Assembly: GCA_031289055.1 (NCBI GenBank)
Contig: JAITQE010000022.1
Coordinates: forward strand, 1 to 60,667
Length of the DNA: 60,667 bases
Origin: Candidatus Endomicrobiellum porotermitis
Lineage (GTDB): Bacteria > Elusimicrobiota > Endomicrobiia > Endomicrobiales > Endomicrobiaceae
Direction: 5' to 3'
Notes under the pieces: generated by a model
Told to the model about the DNA's origin: nothing
Seen by the model: only the letters and a program-made list of their open reading frames with translations
The model's database searches: none
Translations under genes and position numbers: made by a program
Shown here: positions 7,594-17,566 of the stretch, in pieces
Position numbering within the stretch: position 1 is the stretch's first letter
Layout: each line of letters begins with the position of its first letter

Positions 7594-10001
7594 AAAATAA
7601 AACTAATTGCAAAATCGTAGAAATATTAAATTTATCAGACAAAGAATTGATAGAGCTTAGCGCAAAGAACGTTTTTTCTTTATCGCTTGACGAGATGAAA
7701 GCGGCGCAATGTTATTTTAAAAAGCTGAAAAGAAATCCCACTGATGCGGAAATGGAGACCATTGCGCAGACATGGAGCGAGCATTGCAAACATAAAACTC
7801 TTACCGGGATAATAGAATATAGAGAAGAAAAATGCTCTAAAAAAATAAAAAGAACTTACAATAATCTCTTAAAAGAAACTGTTTTTAAAGCCGCTATGGA
7901 ATTAAATAAAAAATGGTGTTTGTCCGTATTTAAAGACAATGCCGGCGTGATAGAATTTGACTCCAAAAACGGCGTGGCTTTTAAAGTGGAAACGCATAAT
8001 CACCCGTCGGCTCTTGAACCGTACGGAGGTTCTGCTACAGGCGTAGGCGGCGTTATAAGAGATATTCTAGGAGTAGGACTTGGAGCAAAACCTTTGGCAA
8101 ATACAGCCGCGTTTTGTTTTGGCAATCCTGATACGAAACCTTCTCAAGTGCCTAAAGGCATGCATCACCCTAAGAGAATAGCCAAAGGCGTTGTCGCAGG
8201 CGTAAGAGATTACGGCAATAGAATGGGAATCCCGACCGTAAATGGAGCCGTTTATTTTGACGACGGATATATGGCAAATCCGCTTGTTTATTGCGGCGCC
8301 ATGGGAATAATTCCTAAAGATAAGATTGAGAAAAAAGTTAATTCGGGCGATTTGATTTTAATTGTCGGCGGAAGAACAGGCAGGGACGGAATTCACGGAG
8401 CCACGTTTTCTTCTATACAACTTAATCAAGAGTCTGACGTCGGCTCGGTTCAGATAGGCAACCCGATAGTTGAAAAGAAAGTTTTGGACGCAATGCTTAA
8501 AGCTAGAGATTTAAATCTTTATGGAGCCGTTACCGATTGCGGAGCCGGAGGACTTTCTAGCGCTATAGGAGAGCTTGGCGAAAAAACGGGCGTTATTGTT
8601 TATTTAGATAAGGTGCCGTTAAAATATGACGGACTTTGTCCGTGGGAGATATGGGTTTCTGAAGCTCAAGAGAGAATGGTGTTTGCCGTGCCTCCGAAAA
8701 ATAAGAAAAAAATAGTTGAACTATTTAAGAAAGAAAATGTTGAAGCGGTATTTGTTGGAAAATTTACAAAAGATAAAAAATTGACGCTAAAGTACGACGG
8801 CGGCGTTGCGGCAAGTATGGACATGTCTTTCTTGCATGACGGAATTCCAAAACCTACAAGACTCGCTGTTTGCAAAATAAAAGAAGAGAAGGTTCAGAAG
8901 CCTGTTAAGATGAATTCGGCAGACCTTTCAAAAGCTTTGAAAGCTGTTCTTTCAGACTTAAACGTATGTTCAAAAGAATGGATTGTAAGGCAGTACGACC
9001 ACGAAGTGCAAGGTCAAACTATTGTAAAACCGCTGCATGGCGCGAACATAGAAGTTTCAGGTCCTGGCGATGCGGCCGTTATATTTCCTTATACAGCGGC
9101 AAAGGGAACTAAAAAGGGAGTTGTTTTATCTAACGGATTAAATCCTCAATACGGAAAAATAAATACGTATAAAATGGCTGCTTCTGCCATAGAAGAATCT
9201 TTAAGAAATGCTGCGGCCGTTGGCGCAGATGTAGAAAAAATGTCGGTTCTTGACAATTTCTGTTGGGGAAATCCTAACAAATCTGAAATTTTAGGAAGTT
9301 TGGTAAGAGCGGCAAACGCTTGTTACGACATGTCAAAAGCTTTTGAAATTCCTTTTATATCAGGTAAAGACAGTTTGCATAACGAGTACTCCATAGGCGG
9401 CAAAAAATATTCTATTCCTCCGGCGCTTTTAATATCGGCTATGGGCATTATAGAAAATGCCGCAAATACAGTTACAATGCCTCTTAAAAATGAAGGAAAT
9501 AAAATATTTATTCTTGGCGTTACGAGAAACGAGCTGGGCGGGTCCGTTCTTGCAAAGATAAAAAATATTAAAAACGGCATTGTTCCCGACGTGTATCCAA
9601 AAGAATCAAAAAAAATAATGAAGATGATTTATAAGTCTATAAACAATGGCTTAATAGAGTCTTGCCACGATTGTTCAGAAGGCGGACTTGCCGTCGCCGT
9701 AAGCGAAATGGCTTTTGCGGGCGATAAAGGCGTGAAAGTTGATATTGACGCAATCAAGACTAAAGGCGAATTAACCGTTGCAGAAACGCTTTTTTCTGAG
9801 TCAAATGGCAGGTTTGCGGTTGAAGTAAGATCTGAAAACGAATCTAAGTTCAAAGAAATTTTTAAAAGTTGCGTTTTTGCAGCAGTTGGCTGCGTGACAG
9901 AAGATAAAAATGTAATTTTTGAAAGCGTAAAAAATAAAATAAAAGTAAAAGAAAAATCAAGAAATCTTTTGAATGCCTGGCGCGATACAATAAATTGGTA
10001 A
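7590..10001 (+). CDS. purL: FGAM synthase, large subunit PurL (small-type)
   Basis: At 803 residues this is the PurS/PurQ-dependent form of PurL, not the 1300-residue single-chain enzyme. Motifs are WSEHCKHKT near residue 65, VETHNHPSALEPYGGSATG, the ATP-binding GGRTGRDGIHGATFSS, DCGAGGLSSAIGELGE and, in the second half, SCHDCSEGGLAVAVSEMA. It turns FGAR plus ammonia (from PurQ) into FGAM. It overlaps purS by 4 bases and is followed by purQ after 31 bases. Confidence 0.96.
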   Translation: MKNKTNCKIVEILNLSDKELIELSAKNVFSLSLDEMKAAQCYFKKLKRNPTDAEMETIAQTWSEHCKHKTLTGIIEYREEKCSKKIKRTYNNLLKETVFKAAMELNKKWCLSVFKDNAGVIEFDSKNGVAFKVETHNHPSALEPYGGSATGVGGVIRDILGVGLGAKPLANTAAFCFGNPDTKPSQVPKGMHHPKRIAKGVVAGVRDYGNRMGIPTVNGAVYFDDGYMANPLVYCGAMGIIPKDKIEKKVNSGDLILIVGGRTGRDGIHGATFSSIQLNQESDVGSVQIGNPIVEKKVLDAMLKARDLNLYGAVTDCGAGGLSSAIGELGEKTGVIVYLDKVPLKYDGLCPWEIWVSEAQERMVFAVPPKNKKKIVELFKKENVEAVFVGKFTKDKKLTLKYDGGVAASMDMSFLHDGIPKPTRLAVCKIKEEKVQKPVKMNSADLSKALKAVLSDLNVCSKEWIVRQYDHEVQGQTIVKPLHGANIEVSGPGDAAVIFPYTAAKGTKKGVVLSNGLNPQYGKINTYKMAASAIEESLRNAAAVGADVEKMSVLDNFCWGNPNKSEILGSLVRAANACYDMSKAFEIPFISGKDSLHNEYSIGGKKYSIPPALLISAMGIIENAANTVTMPLKNEGNKIFILGVTRNELGGSVLAKIKNIKNGIVPDVYPKESKKIMKMIYKSINNGLIESCHDCSEGGLAVAVSEMAFAGDKGVKVDIDAIKTKGELTVAETLFSESNGRFAVEVRSENESKFKEIFKSCVFAAVGCVTEDKNVIFESVKNKIKVKEKSRNLLNAWRDTINW

Positions 10002-10032
10002 ATAAGAAGAATTTTTAACGTTAGGATAAAAT

Positions 10033-10818
10033 ATGAAAAAAGTAAAGACATTAATTTTGAGAACCGCTGGCACAAATTGCGACTATGAAACGCAAGCCGC
10101 CTTTGAGCTGTGCGGAGCAACGGCTGAACGAGCGCATATCAATTCTCTTATTGAAAACAAAAATAAAATTTTTGAATACGACATCTTAGCTTTCCCGGGA
10201 GGCTTTTCTTACGGCGACGATATAGCTTCAGGTAAAATATTGGCTAATGAGATCAAAAATAAACTAGGAGATAGAATAAAAAAATTTGCTTTAAGAGGCA
10301 AGCCTGTTATAGGCGTATGCAATGGGTTTCAAGTTTTGCTAAAAATGGGATTGCTTCCAGACCCTAAACTTTTTGAACAAATTTCAACGCTTTATTACAA
10401 CGATTCCGATAAGTTTGAATGTCGTTGGGCGTATTTGAAAACCGAAAAGAAAGTTAAGAATGAATCTAACTGTATTTGGACAAAAAATCTTCCTGACGTA
10501 ATAACATTGCCTGTAGCGCATGGAGAGGGGAAATTTATTCCCATAAATGCCAAGCTATTGGAAGAGCTAAATAGAAATAATCAGATTGTATTCAGATATT
10601 CAACCAAAGACGGCGGAACGCCAGAATATCCTTTGGCTCCAAACGGATCTGTTGAGCAGATAGCCGGTATTTGCAATGCGCAAGGAAATGTTTTTGGTCT
10701 TATGCCCCACCCTGAAAGATACGTATTCGCTCTTCAACATCCGGCAAGAGAAGGCTTTGACGGCGAATACGGTTGGGGGAAGATAGTATTTCAAAACGCT
10801 GTTGATTTCGTAAAGTAG
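10033..10818 (+). CDS. purQ: FGAM synthase, glutaminase subunit
   Basis: The 261-residue class I glutamine amidotransferase provides ammonia to PurL. The nucleophile cysteine lies in PVIGVCNGFQVL and the His-Glu pair in MPHPERYVF. FSYGDDIASGKILANEI is the PurQ signature after the oxyanion strand. It is longer than the 227-residue Bacillus PurQ, with an added stretch around residues 120-160. It ends the first pur block. A repeat-rich, gene-free region follows. Confidence 0.94.
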   Translation: MKKVKTLILRTAGTNCDYETQAAFELCGATAERAHINSLIENKNKIFEYDILAFPGGFSYGDDIASGKILANEIKNKLGDRIKKFALRGKPVIGVCNGFQVLLKMGLLPDPKLFEQISTLYYNDSDKFECRWAYLKTEKKVKNESNCIWTKNLPDVITLPVAHGEGKFIPINAKLLEELNRNNQIVFRYSTKDGGTPEYPLAPNGSVEQIAGICNAQGNVFGLMPHPERYVFALQHPAREGFDGEYGWGKIVFQNAVDFVK

Positions 10819-10894
10819 TAACGGTAGCGTATTATTGAGACGGATTTATTGTCGTTAAGCCGCGTCTTGCCGCAGTTATTATTTCAAAATTATT

Positions 10895-11105
10895 ATTAGG
10901 CATCAATTCCCGCGAGAGCGGGAATCTGATTTTATAAGAATGAACATCCGCGCGGTAAGACTTCGCGATATCAGTTCGGCTGATTTTTTCAAACATAGAT
11001 CCCGGCTTTCGCCACAATGACGCAACGTTGCGCTGTCGCTGCTGGCTTGACCCGCAGTCTGTCGTCCTGAGATGCCAAATCAAGTTTAGCATGGCAGCAA
11101 AGACA
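10895..11105. repeat. cluster of palindromic intergenic repeats
   Basis: No gene is seen here. The stretch contains a short perfect palindrome (ATTCCCGCGAGAGCGGGAAT, from about 10905) and GCTTGACCCGCAGTCT near 11045. It also has GATGCCAAATCAAGTTTAGC near 11080. Related pieces occur at 55851-55990, at 56350-56436 and around 39150. They look like members of a dispersed REP-like family. Confidence 0.6.
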
Positions 11106-11136
11106 AAGATATGACAACGGCTGTAAGCGGGTTGAC

Positions 11137-11879
11137 GGCAACGCTGGTTGGAGAAATATAGGAAATTTTATGCCAAATTTGGAATTTGACAACGTTCTTG
11201 GCGAGGCTAGCATGAGTAATTCTTATCCGCGCAATCACTGGGGAGTGTATGACGAGGATTTATTTGGGCACTTGTTTGAAGTTTTAAATAAAGATAATAA
11301 AAGAAAATTCGTTTACGTAATGACTACTACCAACCACCCGCCGTATTCTTTGCCTGACAATTACAAAGTTATGCCTATTAAAATTCCGAAAGAGTTGGAG
11401 CAGAATGTTGTAAACAAAAGTTTAGCTGAAAAAAGGCTTGCTGTTTATCAGTATTCAAATGAGATGCTTGAATGAAAGACTCTTAGACGCTTTAAGCGTT
11501 CCTTTCTACTTGTATATCCCTAAGGATATCAAGCCGTTAAATATAGACGTTTCCGTTTTTGGTTCGCATTTAGACATAATGGCCTACGCTTTATAATATT
11601 TCCCTTTCAAACAGAGAATATATGGCTATGGGGCAAAGTCTTATATCAGATAAAGCTAAAAATAATATTATCTCTATGGATAATGGAGTAATAATGAGCG
11701 ATAAAGGCGCTGTTGAATACAACTTTTTTAGTGAAGATTTTTTATATTGCGCTTGGAACAAAGATAAATACGGAGAGCTTATCCCTTCTTCCGATACGCT
11801 TTGGGCTAAGGATATGATTAAACATTACCTGTCTGGGATAGCAGTTTCAGAATACCTGATAAAAAATACGGAGAAATAG
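11137..11879 (+). pseudogene. second LTA-synthase-like sulfatase, C-terminal part, frameshifted
   Basis: The frame opens with GNAGWRNIGNFMPNLEFD and NHWGVYDEDLFGHLF, then FVYVMTTTNHPPYSLP. These are sulfatase-domain motifs of LtaS-like enzymes. A frameshift near 11470 is followed by VPFYLYIPKDIKP and GSHLDIM. Another near 11595 leads to the tail MAMGQSLISDKAK, which ends at 11879. The N-terminal membrane domain and the catalytic threonine region are absent. It splits the two purine blocks. Together with 4946-6010 it shows repeated loss of this envelope enzyme family. Confidence 0.75.
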
Positions 11880-11970
11880 ATTAATTTGTAATATTTTTTC
11901 TGTATTTTGTAAAATTTATTAGCTCATTAGATTCAAAAGATTTAAAATTTTGCAAAAAACAGGCGGCAAA

Positions 11971-12196
11971 ATGAGTTATTGCGTAAACTGTTTTTACCAA
12001 TGGGATACAAGGGGATAATAGTCTTGACGAACAAGGAAACGGCAGAATTTTCTATGAGGTGATAGAAAACTCATTATCTTCAAGCAAAGCAAGCAAGGTT
12101 GTTAAACAATATTGGAAGTTAATGCTAATTACATTTATTCTTGCGTTGGTTTCTTTCGCTTTAGTGGTTAAGTTTTTTGGAAAATATATTTTCTGA
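11971..12196 (+). pseudogene. small hypothetical membrane protein, frameshifted
   Basis: An ATG at 11971 gives MSYCVNCFYQWDT, with a CxxC pair that could bind zinc. After a one-base shift near 12010 the reading continues as SLDEQGNGRIFYEVIENS and a single membrane helix (LMLITFILALVSFALVVKFF), ending at 12196. The total is about 75 residues. The product is not recognised. The 3' half looks coding (helix, basic end), so I read it as one broken small gene. Confidence 0.4.
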
Positions 12197-12225
12197 ATTA
12201 AATTTTTATATAGGCGGGATACTGA

Positions 12226-13503
12226 ATGAAAGCGTTGGTTGTCGGTTCCGGCGGCAGGGAGCACGCTATATGTTGGAAGTTTGCCAAAAGTTCTAAGATT
12301 GAAAAAGTATATTGCGCTACTGGGAACGGAGGAATATCTCAAGTCGCCGAAAATGTAGACATTGCCGTAGATGATTTTAACAGACTTGCCGATTTTGTTA
12401 AGATGAACAATATAAATTTTACTTTTGTAGGTCCAGAAATTCCTTTGTCGTTGGGTATAGTAGATTATTTTAAAGAAAGGGGCTTAAGGATAGTAGGTCC
12501 TTCTAAAGGCGCCGCGAGATTGGAATCGAGTAAAATATACTCAAAAGAGTTTATGCGTAAATACGGAATTCCTACGGCAGAATATAACGGTTTTTCAAAT
12601 GTTAACGACGCGTTAAAATTTCTTGAAAGTTGGGAAGCCGATAAGAAAGTTGTGGTTAAAGCCGATGGTCTTGCGGCGGGCAAAGGCGTTTACATGTGTG
12701 GCGGTAGAGAAGATGCCGTAAATGCCGTTAAACAAATGATGGACGAAAAAATTTTGGGAGATGCGGGAACCAATGTAATTGTAGAAGAGCATATAGACGG
12801 ACCGGAACTTTCATATTTAGTATTTACTGACGGCGAAACTTATTGCGCGATGCCCCCTTCTCAAGACCACAAAAGAATAAGCGACAACGATAAAGGCCTA
12901 AACACTGGCGGCATGGGCGCTTATGCTCCGGCTCCTTTGGCTACGGAAGAATTAAATAAAGAAGTTGAAGATACTATAATCCGCAAAGTTATTGACGGTA
13001 TTAAAGCGGAGAAACTTGACTACAAGGGCGTTTTGTACATCGGCGTTATTATGAACGGCTCTACGCCTTATGTTTTAGAGTTTAACTGTCGCTTCGGGGA
13101 TCCGGAAACGCAAGCCGTACTTCCTTTGCTTGATATGGATTTTGTTGATATTTGCGCGGCAATTTTAGACCAAAATCTTGCAAACTTAAAAATAAATTGG
13201 AAAAAAGATTTTTCAGTTTGCGTAGTTTTAGCCTCTGGAGGTTATCCCGAAAGTTTCAAGAAAGGTTTTGAAATAAAAGGTCTTGAAAATATAAAAGACG
13301 CCATAGTGTTTCATGCGGGAACAAAGATAGAGAACGAAAAGTTTGTTACTTCGGGCGGAAGAGTGCTGGGCGTTGTTTCAACTGCTTCCGATATAAAAAC
13401 CGCCGTAGAGAAAGTTTATTCAAATGTTTCTATGATAAAATTTGAGGGAGTTCGCTATAGGAAAGATATTGCATGGAGGGCTTTAAATGGAAAACAGGAC
13501 TGA
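12226..13503 (+). CDS. purD: phosphoribosylamine-glycine ligase (GAR synthetase)
   Basis: The 425-residue ATP-grasp enzyme makes GAR from phosphoribosylamine and glycine. The N-terminus ALVVGSGGREHAICWKF is diagnostic. Others are VVKADGLAAGKGVYMC, the PurD signature CRFGDPETQAVLP, and QDHKRISDNDKGLNTGGMG. Its length is normal. It opens the second nucleotide block and overlaps purE by 17 bases. Confidence 0.96.
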   Translation: MKALVVGSGGREHAICWKFAKSSKIEKVYCATGNGGISQVAENVDIAVDDFNRLADFVKMNNINFTFVGPEIPLSLGIVDYFKERGLRIVGPSKGAARLESSKIYSKEFMRKYGIPTAEYNGFSNVNDALKFLESWEADKKVVVKADGLAAGKGVYMCGGREDAVNAVKQMMDEKILGDAGTNVIVEEHIDGPELSYLVFTDGETYCAMPPSQDHKRISDNDKGLNTGGMGAYAPAPLATEELNKEVEDTIIRKVIDGIKAEKLDYKGVLYIGVIMNGSTPYVLEFNCRFGDPETQAVLPLLDMDFVDICAAILDQNLANLKINWKKDFSVCVVLASGGYPESFKKGFEIKGLENIKDAIVFHAGTKIENEKFVTSGGRVLGVVSTASDIKTAVEKVYSNVSMIKFEGVRYRKDIAWRALNGKQD

Positions 13504-14020
13504 CGTTGCGGTTATCGCGGGTTCAGGTTCGGATTTAGCTTTAGTTGACGAAACAGTTAAAGTTTTAGATGAGTTTAAGCTCTCGTACAGTTTGAACATC
13601 GCTTCGGCGCACAGAACAGCCGAGCATTTAAAGCAGTGCGTAGAAGGAGCGGAAAGTTCCGGAGCGAAAGTTTTTATAGCAGTAGCGGGTATGTCCGCCG
13701 CTCTTCCGGGAGTTATCGCTTCGGAAACTATTCTTCCAGTAATAGGAGTTCCCGTAGAGCGCGAGCATTTGGCAGGTTTTGACGCTTTGTTATCCATAAT
13801 GCAAATGCCTAAAGGGGCGCCTGTGGCTGCTGTTGCCGTAGGCAAAGCCGGCGCAATAAACGCGGCGATTTTGGCTGTTCAAATCATTGCCATAAGTGAC
13901 GACATTTTGAAAGAAAAATTGAAATCTTACAAAGTTAAGCTTGCTGAACTTGTCGTAAAAGAAGACCTTAAACTTCAAAAAGACGGTTTAGAAAAATATA
14001 TAACAGGTCTAAAAAAATAA
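13487..14020 (+). CDS. purE: N5-carboxyaminoimidazole ribonucleotide mutase (class I PurE)
   Basis: This 177-residue protein shows the class I PurE pattern: AGSGSDLALVDETVKVLDEF, then the substrate-binding SAHRTAEHL and FIAVAGMSAALPGVIAS. It moves the carboxyl group of N5-CAIR to give CAIR. No purK is visible nearby. GGAGG precedes the ATG, which lies inside the end of purD. pyrR starts one base after the stop. Confidence 0.94.
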   Translation: MENRTDVAVIAGSGSDLALVDETVKVLDEFKLSYSLNIASAHRTAEHLKQCVEGAESSGAKVFIAVAGMSAALPGVIASETILPVIGVPVEREHLAGFDALLSIMQMPKGAPVAAVAVGKAGAINAAILAVQIIAISDDILKEKLKSYKVKLAELVVKEDLKLQKDGLEKYITGLKK

Positions 14021-14021
14021 A

Positions 14022-14552
14022 ATGGCGGAAATTATATTAGACGCTCGCGCCTTTCAAGACGCGATAAGAGCGATTTCTACAAAGATTTTTGGCGACAATC
14101 GCAATATAAGCGATTTTGCCGTTGTCGGGATACAAAGCAAAGGGGTGTTTCTTGCAAAGAGAATCATTTCTGAAATTGCTAAGCTTGCCAATGTAAAAGA
14201 ATCTGAAATTCTATTTGGAACTTTAGATATCACTCTTCACAGAGACGATCTTGACGATTTTGAATCTGATATGCCTATCATAAAAGACACGGTTATGCCG
14301 TTTGATTTAAACAGAAAAAGTATAATTTTGATTGACGACGTCCTTTATACAGGAAGAACGGTAAGAGCGGCGCTTGACGTTCTTACTGATTTTGGCAGGC
14401 CTAAATCCATTCAACTTGCGGTTTTAGTTGATAGGGGCTTTAGGGAGCTGCCTATAGAGGCTAAATACGTTGGAGTTAAATACGAAAGTAAAAAATTTAT
14501 AAAAGTTGATTGTAAAGAAGCGGACGGCGAAGATAAAGTTCTTGTAAGTTAG
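14022..14552 (+). CDS. pyrR: PyrR bifunctional pyrimidine regulator / uracil phosphoribosyltransferase
   Basis: The 176-residue protein has the PRPP-binding loop SIILIDDVLYTGRTVRAALD and the PyrR features TLDITLHRDDL and VDRGFRELPI. In Firmicutes PyrR binds pyr mRNA to cause attenuation and has some Uprt activity. It follows purE by one base with no clear binding site of its own. I see no PyrR-type anti-antiterminator hairpin in the 52 bases before pyrB, so its RNA target, if any, is not obvious. Confidence 0.93.
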   Translation: MAEIILDARAFQDAIRAISTKIFGDNRNISDFAVVGIQSKGVFLAKRIISEIAKLANVKESEILFGTLDITLHRDDLDDFESDMPIIKDTVMPFDLNRKSIILIDDVLYTGRTVRAALDVLTDFGRPKSIQLAVLVDRGFRELPIEAKYVGVKYESKKFIKVDCKEADGEDKVLVS

Positions 14553-14604
14553 CGGTTTTTAAACGCTGTTATAGAGAGAAACATATATAAACAGAGGAGC
14601 AAAG

Positions 14605-15540
14605 ATGTCCCTTAACTGCAAAGACTTGCTTGGTCTTGAGCATCTGGATAAAAAAGACTTACAGACGATTTTAGACGCGGTAAAGCCCTTTAAAAGCCTT
14701 TTCACGAGATCTGTTAAAAAAGCTCCGACCTTGATTGGAAAAACAGTAGTAACGCTTTTTTACGAGCCTTCGACTCGTACAAGGAATTCTTTTGAAATTG
14801 CCGCAAAAAGGCTTTCGGCAGACGTCGTAAATGTCGCGGTTAGTGCTTCAAGCGTAGTTAAGGGCGAAAGTTTAATAGATACGGGCAAAACGCTTGAAGC
14901 TATGAAAGCCGATTATATAATTATCAGGCATTCGCTGGCCGGAGCGCCGGATATTCTGGCGAGAAATCTTAACGCTTCAATAATAAATGCGGGCGACGGT
15001 TTTCACGAGCATCCGACGCAGGGGCTTCTTGATTTGTATACGATGTATGAGAAAAAGAAAAAAATTGAAGGTTTAAAAGTGCTTCTCGTTGGCGATATTG
15101 CTCATTCAAGAGTTGCAAAATCTAATATTTGGGCGCTGGCTAAAATGGGGGCTGAAGTTGCGGTGTCGGGACCGCCCACTTTAATCCCTGAAAATATAAA
15201 AGATTTGGGTGTCAAAATATATTATGATTTAGACGAAGCGGTAAAAAAGGCGGACGTAGTAAACATCTTAAGAATACAGCTTGAACGCCAGCAAGAAAAT
15301 TTGTTCCCGTCAGTTCGCGAGTATGTAGAATTGTACCAATTAACAAAAGAAAGACTTGGCAAAGCAAAGGCAGGAGTTTTAATTATGCATCCTGGACCCA
15401 TGAACAGGGGTATAGAGATTTCTTCCGAAGTCGCCGACAGCCCAAACGCGGTAATCAACGAGCAGGTAACAAATGGGATAGCTGTTAGAATGGCAGTTTT
15501 ATATCTTTTAAAAAAGAGGAAAAATGCGTCTTCAAATTAA
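14605..15540 (+). CDS. pyrB: aspartate carbamoyltransferase, catalytic subunit
   Basis: The 311-residue enzyme catalyses the committed step of UMP synthesis. The carbamoyl-phosphate loop [12 protein letters not shown] lies at residues 53-64, the HxxQ region appears as [13 protein letters not shown], and [12 protein letters not shown] is near the C-terminus. No regulatory pyrI is seen. AGAGGAG precedes the ATG. It overlaps pyrC by 17 bases. Confidence 0.96.
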   Translation: MSLNCKDLLGLEHLDKKDLQTILDAVKPFKSLFTRSVKKAPTLIGKTVVTLFYEPSTRTRNSFEIAAKRLSADVVNVAVSASSVVKGESLIDTGKTLEAMKADYIIIRHSLAGAPDILARNLNASIINAGDGFHEHPTQGLLDLYTMYEKKKKIEGLKVLLVGDIAHSRVAKSNIWALAKMGAEVAVSGPPTLIPENIKDLGVKIYYDLDEAVKKADVVNILRIQLERQQENLFPSVREYVELYQLTKERLGKAKAGVLIMHPGPMNRGIEISSEVADSPNAVINEQVTNGIAVRMAVLYLLKKRKNASSN

Positions 15541-16795
15541 AAATATAAGAATTGTTGATCCGTCTCAGAATAAAGATGCCGTCGGCGATATTTTTATTGA
15601 AGACGGCAAAATAGTTTCAAAGTTTTCTGGAGATGGCAAATTCAAAATTATTGACGGGAGCGGTAAAATTGCGGCGCCCGGTTTAATAGACGTCCATGCT
15701 CACTTGAGAGAGCCAGGTCAAGAGGGTAAAGAGACAATTTACACAGGCACGCGGTCAGCCGCAAAAGGCGGAATTACCACTGTTTTGTGCATGCCTAATA
15801 CTAAACCTCCAATAGACAACGCCCCGACCGTTGAATTTATTATCTTCAAGGCTCAAAAAGAAGGCGTTGTAAACGTTTTTCCAATAGGGTGCGCGACGAG
15901 AGGTTCTTTAGGAGTTGAACTTTCAGAAATTGGAGTTCTAAAGAAAGCCGGTATTGTCGCTGTAAGCGACGACGGTCTTCCTATAATGAGCTCTCAGATA
16001 ATGCGTAGAACTTTGGAGTATACCAAGATGTTTAAGATTCCTGTTATTTCCCATAGCGAAGATAAGGAGCTTAGCAAAAACGGATCAATGAACGAAGGCA
16101 AAAATTCAATGATATTGGGTATTAGAGGCATGCCAAAACAAGCGGAAGAAGTCGCGATAAGCCGCGACATAATGCTAGCCGAGCTTACTGGCGGTTATCT
16201 GCATCTAGCCCATCTTTCAACGGAAGGCTCTGTAGATTTGGTAAGGCAAGCTAAAAAAAAAGGCGTAAAAATTACTGCGGAAACTTGTCCTCATTATTTC
16301 ACGTTAACTGACGACATTGTTAAAGTCTATGACGCCAATACTAAAATGAATCCTCCTTTAAGAGAAGAAAGAGACGTAGAAGCTATAAAGAAAGGGCTGG
16401 CAGACGGTACGATAGACTGTATAGCTACCGACCATGCTCCGCATACGCAGGAAGAAAAGAATAGAGAATTTGATTTAGCGCCTTTTGGCATTATAGGGTT
16501 TGAAACTATGTTAAGTTTGGTTTTAAACGAGCTTGTAGACAAAAGAGTTTTAAGCCTTTCTGAAGCTGTCGCCAAGATGGCTTTAAATCCTGCAAAAATC
16601 TTTAATCTTGAAAGCAGGGGTTCTCTCAAAGAAGGCAGCGTTGCCGATATAACGATAATAGATGCTAAATATTCTTATGAGTTTACCAAAGAAAGCATAT
16701 TTTCAAAAAGCAAGAATTCGCCTTTTATAGGAAGAAAGTTTAAAGGCGGCGCCGTTATGACTATAGTAGGCGGCGACATAGTCTGGCAGAAATAA
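15524..16795 (+). CDS. pyrC: dihydroorotase (class I)
   Basis: The 423-residue amidohydrolase closes carbamoyl-aspartate to dihydroorotate. Metal ligands are visible: [10 protein letters not shown] (His58 and His60), [20 protein letters not shown] and [15 protein letters not shown]. The size and motifs fit the class I (Bacillus/Aquifex-like) type. The start lies within pyrB, and pyrK follows 15 bases later. Confidence 0.95.
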   Translation: MRLQIKNIRIVDPSQNKDAVGDIFIEDGKIVSKFSGDGKFKIIDGSGKIAAPGLIDVHAHLREPGQEGKETIYTGTRSAAKGGITTVLCMPNTKPPIDNAPTVEFIIFKAQKEGVVNVFPIGCATRGSLGVELSEIGVLKKAGIVAVSDDGLPIMSSQIMRRTLEYTKMFKIPVISHSEDKELSKNGSMNEGKNSMILGIRGMPKQAEEVAISRDIMLAELTGGYLHLAHLSTEGSVDLVRQAKKKGVKITAETCPHYFTLTDDIVKVYDANTKMNPPLREERDVEAIKKGLADGTIDCIATDHAPHTQEEKNREFDLAPFGIIGFETMLSLVLNELVDKRVLSLSEAVAKMALNPAKIFNLESRGSLKEGSVADITIIDAKYSYEFTKESIFSKSKNSPFIGRKFKGGAVMTIVGGDIVWQK

Positions 16796-16810
16796 TAACG
16801 AGGATCAAGA

Positions 16811-17566
16811 GTGCGCGCATCTAAGAGATTTGATAAAAGTTATGAGATAATTTCAAATAAAGAGGTTTATGCGGTGTATTTTGAATTAAAAGTTAAAGCG
16901 GACGATGTTGTAAAACATTGTTATCCAGGTCAATTTTTTATGATAGAAGTTCCCGGAGTTTTTTTACGTAGACCAATAAGCGTCCATGATGTTAAAAAAG
17001 ATACGTTAAGTTTTTTATACAAAGTCGTTGGCAAAGGGACGACTATACTCTCAAAGATTTCTACTGGAGCGATACGGCTTTTGGGACCGTTAGGCAAAGG
17101 TTATGATTTAGAGACTTACAAAGATTTTAACCATGTTATTGTTGCTGGCGGTACGGGAATAGCGTCGGTTCATTTTCTCGCCGCGAAATTAAACAAGAAA
17201 GGAACATTGTACTACGGCGCTCGTTCCCAAAGGGATTTGTTGTGTCTTGATAAATTTGAGAATCTTGGTTGGAAAATAAAAGTCTCAACGGAAGACGGTT
17301 CAAAAGGATCTAAAGGTTATATAACGGACGTATTGCAAAAAAATTTGAAATCTGACGACGTAATATTTGTTTGCGGACCTACGCCAATGTTAAAAAAAGT
17401 TTTGGAGATTGCCATGCTTAAGAATGTAAAAGGTTTTGCGTCGTTGGAAGAAAAAATGGCATGCGGATTAGGCACTTGCCAGGGCTGCGCCGTAAAAGTT
17501 GACGGCAAAACAAAAATGACTTGCAAAGACGGACCTGTATTTAAAATAGAGCAAGTGGAATTATAA
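16811..17566 (+). CDS. pyrK: dihydroorotate dehydrogenase B, electron transfer subunit
   Basis: This 251-residue flavoprotein passes electrons from PyrD to NAD. The FAD-binding RRPISVHDV, the NAD-binding VAGGTGIASVHFLA and four C-terminal cysteines for a [2Fe-2S] cluster (MACGLGTCQGCAVKV plus MTCKDG) are visible. The start is GTG with GAGG upstream. In most genomes pyrD follows directly. Here two foreign-looking genes sit in between, the first starting on the very next base. Confidence 0.95.
   Translation: MRASKRFDKSYEIISNKEVYAVYFELKVKADDVVKHCYPGQFFMIEVPGVFLRRPISVHDVKKDTLSFLYKVVGKGTTILSKISTGAIRLLGPLGKGYDLETYKDFNHVIVAGGTGIASVHFLAAKLNKKGTLYYGARSQRDLLCLDKFENLGWKIKVSTEDGSKGSKGYITDVLQKNLKSDDVIFVCGPTPMLKKVLEIAMLKNVKGFASLEEKMACGLGTCQGCAVKVDGKTKMTCKDGPVFKIEQVEL

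Noticed and set aside
14553-14604. PyrR-dependent attenuator between pyrR and pyrB
   Set aside because: The 52 bases show no terminator or PyrR-binding hairpin.
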